A program made the translations under genes and the position numbers. DNA of 64,000 nt, taken from positions 14,260,302 through 14,324,301 of the forward strand of contig CM023539.1 in NCBI GenBank assembly GCA_013350335.1. The letters are read 5' to 3'. The notes under the pieces were generated by a model, which saw only the letters and a list, made by a program, of their open reading frames with translations, did not search any database and was not told where the DNA came from. Within the stretch, counting starts at the first letter, position 1, and each line of letters starts with the position of its first letter. This document shows positions 58,013 to 64,000 of this stretch, one piece after another. The stretch is from Chimonanthus salicifolius (Eukaryota; Streptophyta; Magnoliopsida; Laurales; Calycanthaceae).

Positions 58013-59223
58013 TGTCAGTGACTTGGTTTGACCGGGTCTTTGTATTGTCAATTCTGTCACCGAGTGTGTGTCTTTGTCTTGGAAGATTGAAGATATAAGA
58101 TCCAAGATCAAGATCAAGCCACGGACATCGCACCAAGTGTTTGGCAACTACACAGGTAAAATGGCCTTAGAGGACCATAGAATTGAACAAACACCACAGG
58201 CTCATGGACCAAGGATTAAGCTGGAAACTTAGAATCTGCCCAACTTGAGCCCTTCGGGTCATGCTGAGCCCCTCGGGTTATGTCAAGCCCCTTGTCCTGA
58301 TCTCTAAGTGTTTAAACTGAGATAGTTTACCTGACCTCAAGTCAAGCTCCTCGAGGACTGCCGAGACCCTTGAGTTTAGCTGTTGGTCATCCAGTTGTAC
58401 TCCAAAATTGACCACACGTTGACCTTTAGTTGGCCTTTCCAAAAATGGTTGTCGAGCCCCTAGGAGACGATCTCGACACTCTCGAGAGGCTCGAGGAGGC
58501 TCCCGAGGCCCTCAGGAACTAGCCGTTATTTTGAGTTAGAACTCTATATATTCATGGCCTCCCTTAGATTTAAATAGATCATTGAGACCAGGAACGAAAC
58601 CCTAATCTATGAGAGGGTAATCCAAGCTATCTCCTTCACATCTCTTACTCTCAAGCCTCCATGAAAATCTAGGAAGATGACCTATCCTCTGATGAAAAGG
58701 AGATTGTGAGAAAAACCATCTTGGACATCTTGTAGCACCTTTTATCCTAATTTTGTATCTCTGTTATGGTTGCCTACACCGGTGAGATCCAGATATGAAA
58801 ATAAAAACAAGGAAATTTTTTAAAAAGCACATCTACTCAATTCAGCACATCCCAAGGCAAGTGTTTCTTTGTTTTATTTAAACACCATCATTGTAAGTTG
58901 GACTGGAGCTTTGTGCCTGAACCACCATAAAAAATAAGAGTCGAGTGGTAGACCAAAGATGGTCAAAACTCATTAGGTGTATTGTGAGGGTGAGATACCC
59001 TTTCAAAGTGCATCTTTGGATAGCCCAAGGTTGGGTGAGTCTAGAGTGGACGAACCACTACATATCGTTGTGTATATGTGGTGTTTGTTGATTTGTGTTG
59101 ATGGATTGTTGATTCCACACTCACACTAATTTATTCTGCTGCACATTAAGTTGAACAATTAATATTTAAAAAGGTTTATATAAATTGGTAAATGACCATG
59201 TGCATTGGTCTAGCTGGACTTCA
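58013..59223 (+). repeat. Copia A 3' LTR
   Basis: TGTCAGTGACTTGG to TGGACTTCA, 1211 bp, the partner of 21222-22410. CTCGAG/CCCTCGAG motifs lie near 58340-58530 and a TATATATTC box near 58548. Many substitutions relative to the 5' LTR. No gene is inside. Confidence 0.88.
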
Positions 59224-59650
59224 ATCTCCACATTCAAACATATTTTCAACCGTTTCTAGCCAGTCTAGAAATACTTCACCAGATAGATGCCCAAAGAACT
59301 CTGGAATATATACTTTGATAGGCATGTGATCAGGATCCCTTTGTTGACGATGTTGTCTGTCATTATTGTTTTTATTGATCATCATTACTATCACTTGACT
59401 CTGAAGGAGCTTTGTGACGGAAGCCACAAGATCATCTAGAAGAGGATGATCAGTGTCTATCACGTGCCAACTATTGCACAGAATCATGTAAAGTAGTCAC
59501 ATGAATGGTGGTTTGGATGGTAGTCATCTATCGTGCCAAAGATGCAACTGTCTCCTGTAGTTCTAGAATCTCTAACTGCCTGTCACCCTAATTACTGTTC
59601 TGACCTATTAAAGGGTTGTTATTAGGAGTGCCGTCACCATTCTTACCCAT
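59224..59650 (-). pseudogene. F gag, N-terminal piece
   Basis: The minus strand starts at ATG 59650 (MGKNGDGTPNNN...) and leads to the IPEFFGHLSGEVFLDWL and VENMFECGD motifs typical of the beginning of the Ty3/gypsy Gag core. At least four in-frame stops (mostly TAG/TGA that look like C-to-T changes) break it. It is interrupted by copia A at the GGAGAT codons and continues at 21221. It is dead. Confidence 0.85.
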
Positions 59651-60820
59651 AGTTTTTCTACTGTTATAATAGTGTGTCATAGAAGTTCGATCGAGCAAGA
59701 GAGTCTGAAACATGGAAAGTGTTTGTTGCAAACACAAGCAATATCCAATGCGAATCACATAAATAACCAGTAGACAAAAATTCAGGTATCTGTAAAAAGA
59801 ATCTCAAGAATACAGTTACTAGAGGTCCAAGTCGAGTAGAAACCAATTTGTTGTATGAAAATTCTACACACCTGTCACAAAAAAATTAATAATTGGAGTT
59901 TCTAATATGATATGTCCACTATATGTTTTTTGGAGGAAAACAACTAATATATAAGACTCACGTAAATATTTCAGATCAAAAGAAGTTTGTCTGATAACCC
60001 AAAAAAAATCTGTAAGGAACTGTAGTGACAGATAAAGTTTTTGTTTCTGCCCAGTTTGTTTCTAAGCGATGTCACCAAAATAATTATAACTTAAGTTACA
60101 AAAATATTCCTAGAGAAATATTTATACTGCTGGAAATCAAAGAAGGAGATCTAACTACCCTCCAAATTTAAGAGCAAAAGAAGATGAATTGATCACCCAA
60201 AATAATGCAGGAACAAAGACCAAAAATAATTATGCAGACTGTTCTACAGTTTTGATAATAGTATATTGCAGCAATAATAACTTGATGTATGAGTCTTTGA
60301 ATAGTTCAAAATAAAATTTGAGAGTGAAGGCCGGTGAAAGATCTACTCACATAAATTTCTTCAAATTTTTTCTAGCTTTACACAAATCTTAGAAAATTCC
60401 ACAATCCAAAGAAAAAACCAAAATTGCTGTTGTAATGCCAATTTGTACTAGTTCAATAAAATGACGATATCTTGAGTTTTGAAACTCGAACCGCTACAAA
60501 TAAGATATCGTTGAAATCCTCTCTAAGCGATCTATCTACTGGATATTTTTTTTCAGAATTTATTGAACTTTTGTTTCTTCCCCAAAAAATCTGCAAAATA
60601 ATAAAATTTCTAAGGACTGTCTAGATTCTCAAATCAATGCACCAGCTCATAGAAGTATTATCCAGGGTTAAATTCAAAGTCTAGGAAAAAAAATTAAACA
60701 CAAATACAACAAGTCTTGAATGAACAACGTGTGACTGAATAAGAAAAAATTAAAAGTCTACAAAGCAAAGTCGAATCTTCCCATTAATCTTGTTCTGATT
60801 GCAATTAGAAAAAATTCGAA
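59651..60820 (-). other. F leader, no gene
   Basis: A/T-rich sequence of about 1.2 kb between F gag and its primer site. No open frame or motif of note on either strand. Confidence 0.6.
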
Positions 60821-60833
60821 GCTCTGATGACCA
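60821..60833 (-). promoter_or_regulatory. F primer binding site, one-base insertion
   Basis: The plus strand reads GCTCTGATGACCA; on minus TGGTCATCAGAGC, the initiator-Met site with one extra C. It sits 2 bases from the LTR edge TGATGCAGG (60836). Confidence 0.75.
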
Positions 60834-60835
60834 AC

Positions 60836-61626
60836 TGATGCAGGCGTAGGTTCGAATTGGTGCAATTTACCTGTAGGATTACTGATTTCAGAGTCTGGTC
60901 TTTGAAAGACCAGTGTAGCCGATTACGTATTCTTAAAGGATCCTGTCTTGGTAAAGAATTCAATATAGTCTATGGAATTTCTAGATGAAGTTCTCTTCTG
61001 ATCAAAATAATTGAACGATGTGGAAGCGAAATCAAAAGAGAATAATGAAATCGGAATTTGACATATCTTATCTAAAAACCCATGACTAATTGAATTGAAT
61101 AAAAGCTGCTACTTGTAGAAGCCTTGGCTTGAGAAGCCTTCCAAACACAACTCCAAGTAGTCCAAAGAGAGTCCACTCTTCAAGAAAATAACTCAAATTT
61201 GGTTCCAATCTTGTGATAAAATTACATACAATGATACCTTTAAATAAACTAAGCTAGGGCCATGGTCGGCCAATACTTACTAAAACAAAAAAGATAAAAA
61301 TAATAAGTTTCCTAATGTCTAGAATACCAATGATCCATGTGGATTTGTTTGTTAAAAGTAAAATAAAACAAGAAAAGGAAACAATCCCAAAGTAACTCCA
61401 CCGAATTGCAAGTTGCCTTTATTCTCCATCTCTTGAATTAATCCACTGATTTTCCTTGCTTTATCCCAACTTCTAACTTGGGAACCTAGGAATCCAATCA
61501 GATTTGTTTAAATTTTGGAAAGTACTTTTAACAAGAATTTGGGATGGGAATTTAGGTGGAGTCCACTAATGGAGATTTCCACATCCTTTCTCTCTCACAT
61601 GCCACTTGTATTTTGGTGAATGCTTC
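60836..61626 (-). repeat. F 5' LTR (partial)
   Basis: Begins TGATGCAGGCGTAGG next to the primer site and is interrupted by E3 at 61627. No gene is inside. The outer end lies beyond E3 and outside the window, so LTR length is unknown. Confidence 0.65.
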
Positions 61627-64000
61627 TGTTAGTGTCTCGGCTTGGCCAAGAACTTAAGTTTGTCAATTCCATGACTCGAAAATAAGCACTTGCTGGAAGC
61701 TTGAAGACCCAAGATGATCAAGAGTAAAGATCATGCTCAACCGGATTGAAGCTCATCGTTATGGCAATCACAAAACAGGTATTATGGCCATGGATGACCT
61801 TAGGTGAACCTACACCTTGAGAGGACTATCCCTAGGCTTAGAAAAACAAATGGTTAAAACATAAAAAGCCTAGTGAGGAAGCTTGACAGTGAATTGGAAA
61901 TAAACTTGGAAATATGAACTACGTTCACTATCAGCTCGACCAGTCGTTCTCACCGACCCCTCGGTAGAGACAAGATCGACCCATTGTAGTCAAGGACTGG
62001 TCGGCCTGAATGGCATAGGTTCTGGAACATTAAATTGTAATTCTGGGTATGCTTGAGAGTCTCGTATGCACTGACCCCTCGGTGAAAGGCTAAAACGACT
62101 CCTCGTGGTCAACGACTTCTCGATCTAGATCTTGAGTTTTGAAACTTTGAACTCATGTGGACTCTCGAAAAAACAAACATATCGGCAATCAAAGACCGAT
62201 CGAGAGTGCTAGGACCGACTCCTGGGTAATAGACTACAGGTCGTTCTAGGTAATAGGTTTCTAGAGATGAAACTACTGTCAAGCATGTTTTGCACTAGAA
62301 CGATCCTCTCGTATGGATCGACCTCTCGGTACCATAAGTGTCGACCCATTGGCGACAACGACATGTCGATCGGGAAAGAATATTACCATTGGAAGTGCAC
62401 TTAATGTACAACGGTCGGGTTTGCAACGGTAACATTTCTAATCAATGACCCCTCAGTGCGACCGACTTGTCGGTACATTACCGTTACTTCAACTGGTTGC
62501 CTTTGCTATATAAACCATTCTTTATGCAACCAATTAGTATCCTTCGAAAGGATCAGTTGGATCCTCATTTTCACCAGTGAGTTTAAACAATGACCAATAG
62601 AATGATCACTCTCTCTTCTCTCGTGCTTACACTAAGGAAATCAAATACAACCAATTAGATGAATTGAGTTGTAAGAGAGAGAGATAAATGATGAAAACTC
62701 ATAAACAACCAATCTGAGGATTGAGTTTGAAAGTGAGAATGAGAGAATCATAAACTAGGAAACCTTTGGTAAAACCTGTTTCCTTGACACCATGGGCTGT
62801 GATTGCTAAACGACGGCTACGAGGCGAAGCATCGGCATATATGGGTGGGATCTTGAAGAAGCATACATCAAGAGAAAGAACTTCAAAGGCAAGTGTTTCT
62901 TGGTCTTAATTTTATTTTAAAACCTTTGTTCCGAAAGTGGATTAAGGAGAGGTACTCACCACTATAAAAAAAACTTTAGAGCGTCGTCTCTAACACAGTG
63001 GTGAGTGGAATTCCCAGCCGATTGAGTGAAGTGGAAAATTTACTCTAATTGTCAGGGTGTAAATCCCCAAATAATGATTTTGAAGATAGCTCAAGGTTGA
63101 GAGAGTCCTAACAGTGGATGTAGGTTGGCTAACATGGATAACATCACCTATCAATTAATTTGTGTGCTGAAAATATAGGTGATTGGTTAAATTCATCCAT
63201 TGAAAAAGTCCAAGATATAGCCTCTAAGAAAAGAAAAATATGGAGTAAAGGAACTTGATGTGGGTAGTATCCTTCAAGTATCCTACAAGGCCAAGTGCCA
63301 AGATGATTAAAGACCAACATCATGGTACAAAATCTGGAATGTTGAACCATAAGATCAAATGGGTAAGCACCCAAGGTTAAAACCAGATTTGATAAAAGGT
63401 CATTGCTGCATTATGGACTTAGATTCCAAGTCTCACAATGTTAAGTTCAAATGTGTGAAAAGATAGCACTGCTCGTACCACATTTAAAACATGTTTTGGA
63501 ATCAGTATCTTACATTCGACCCATGTTGTTGTTTGATTGTTGGATTGATCTATTGTAAGATATGTGTTGTACATGTTGGTATACACTCTTGTATTGGAAT
63601 ATGCTTATCTCATTTCATTTCATATGCCATGTGATTTGTTCATATTTAGGAAATGGATGTAGTGTGTGCATTACCTCATGTATAGCGTGTGTATGTCATT
63701 ACAGCCAATGTGGTACACATACACAGTGTCATTTCATTCCAAATTCCTAAAACCTGTGAATATCATGTGGAATGAAACATGCTCTATGTTGTTAAATGGA
63801 TTTATAGTTTGGTGTGACTTATAAAATAATCCATTTGATTACCAACTCTTTCAAGAAATTAAAGCCGTCTTGAAAAAATGGTAAAAATGTTTATCATGTT
63901 TTGGGTAATAACATGATAACAGACATAAGAGTTGTGTGTGTAGTCATCGTATTTCATTTCCATATGTTTGATTGATATCAGGAAATGAATGAATGATTAG
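61627..64000 (+). mobile_element. E3, third E-family element, plus strand, truncated by window
   Basis: The LTR starts TGTTAGTGTCTCGGCTTGG at 61627, with GCTTC (61622-61626) as the likely left target duplication. It matches the E LTR in reverse to about 63134, where GGCTAAC is joined directly to the interior (ATGGATAACATCACC). The last ~0.6 kb of the LTR, the primer site and the start of the interior are deleted. The interior then runs to the window end and matches E1/E2 in reverse. No gene is visible. Confidence 0.82.

Larger units (their letters stand above)
21222..59223 (+). mobile_element. Copia A, SIRE-like Ty1/copia element with nested insertions
   Basis: The 5' LTR is 21222-22410 and the 3' LTR 58013-59223, both flanked by ATCTC (21217-21221 and 59224-59228). 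Gag follows the 5' LTR, and a GGGGGAGAG polypurine tract precedes the 3' LTR, a hallmark of SIRE-type elements. Everything between 24358 and 57827 is later material (LTR-C, D, B, G, E1, E2). The pol and env-like parts are missing, apparently deleted with the LTR-C event. LTR divergence is obvious (roughly one base in ten by eye), so it is old. Confidence 0.85.

Overview
This window is a stretch of repeat-dense plant (probably eudicot) nuclear DNA. I found no convincing host gene, tRNA, rRNA or CRISPR array. Almost every base can be assigned to LTR retrotransposons: Ty3/gypsy chromoviruses with Tekay/Del-like features (long LTRs with TGTAACRCC... and ...GGTGTTACA ends, initiator-Met tRNA primer sites) and Ty1/copia elements of the SIRE type (gag, GGGGGAGA polypurine tracts, TGTTAGTG LTR starts). 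The species cannot be named from the sequence alone.

Layout. 1-1169 is unassigned repeat carrying CTCGAG palindromes. 1170-3378 is a truncated gypsy LTR (H) with a dimeric minisatellite. 3379-20402 is an old minus-strand Tekay element (T2) reduced to LTR pieces and an integrase fragment. Inside its 3' LTR sits T1 (5041-18174, minus strand), a complete, very young element with a 1543-aa Gag-Pol, two 4016-bp LTRs that differ at only two positions by eye, and the target duplication ATGAA. A fragment of another LTR (B', 20403-20877) joins T2 head-on to the gag of a further gypsy element, F.

From 20878 onward everything is a nest. F gag (20878-21221 and 59224-59650) is split by SIRE-like copia A (21222-59223, duplication ATCTC). 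Copia A contains the E1 element (43515-57827), which contains gypsy D (pol and 3' LTR, 27594-43514) and E2 (49734-56907, duplication GATAC). D pol is split by solo LTR B (27843-38680, duplication GAAGG), and B is split by element G (30206-37448, duplication GAACC). LTR-C (24358-27593) lacks matching flanks and looks like the scar of a deletion that removed copia A pol, the left end of E1 and the 5' half of D. A third E element (E3) runs off the right end in the opposite orientation.

Points that stand out. (1) G is a non-autonomous Tekay relative in which gag-pol is replaced by a small open frame with three zinc-knuckle-like modules. (2) LTRs of several unrelated or distantly related families carry arrays of different short palindromes. 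In several cases the arms change together, so pairing is kept while sequence drifts. (3) The gypsy LTRs share a series of hairpins near their 3' ends with covarying stems. (4) T1 appears structurally competent. T1 could in principle supply Gag, protease, reverse transcriptase and integrase in trans to G-like relatives that share its primer site and leader; this is an inference.
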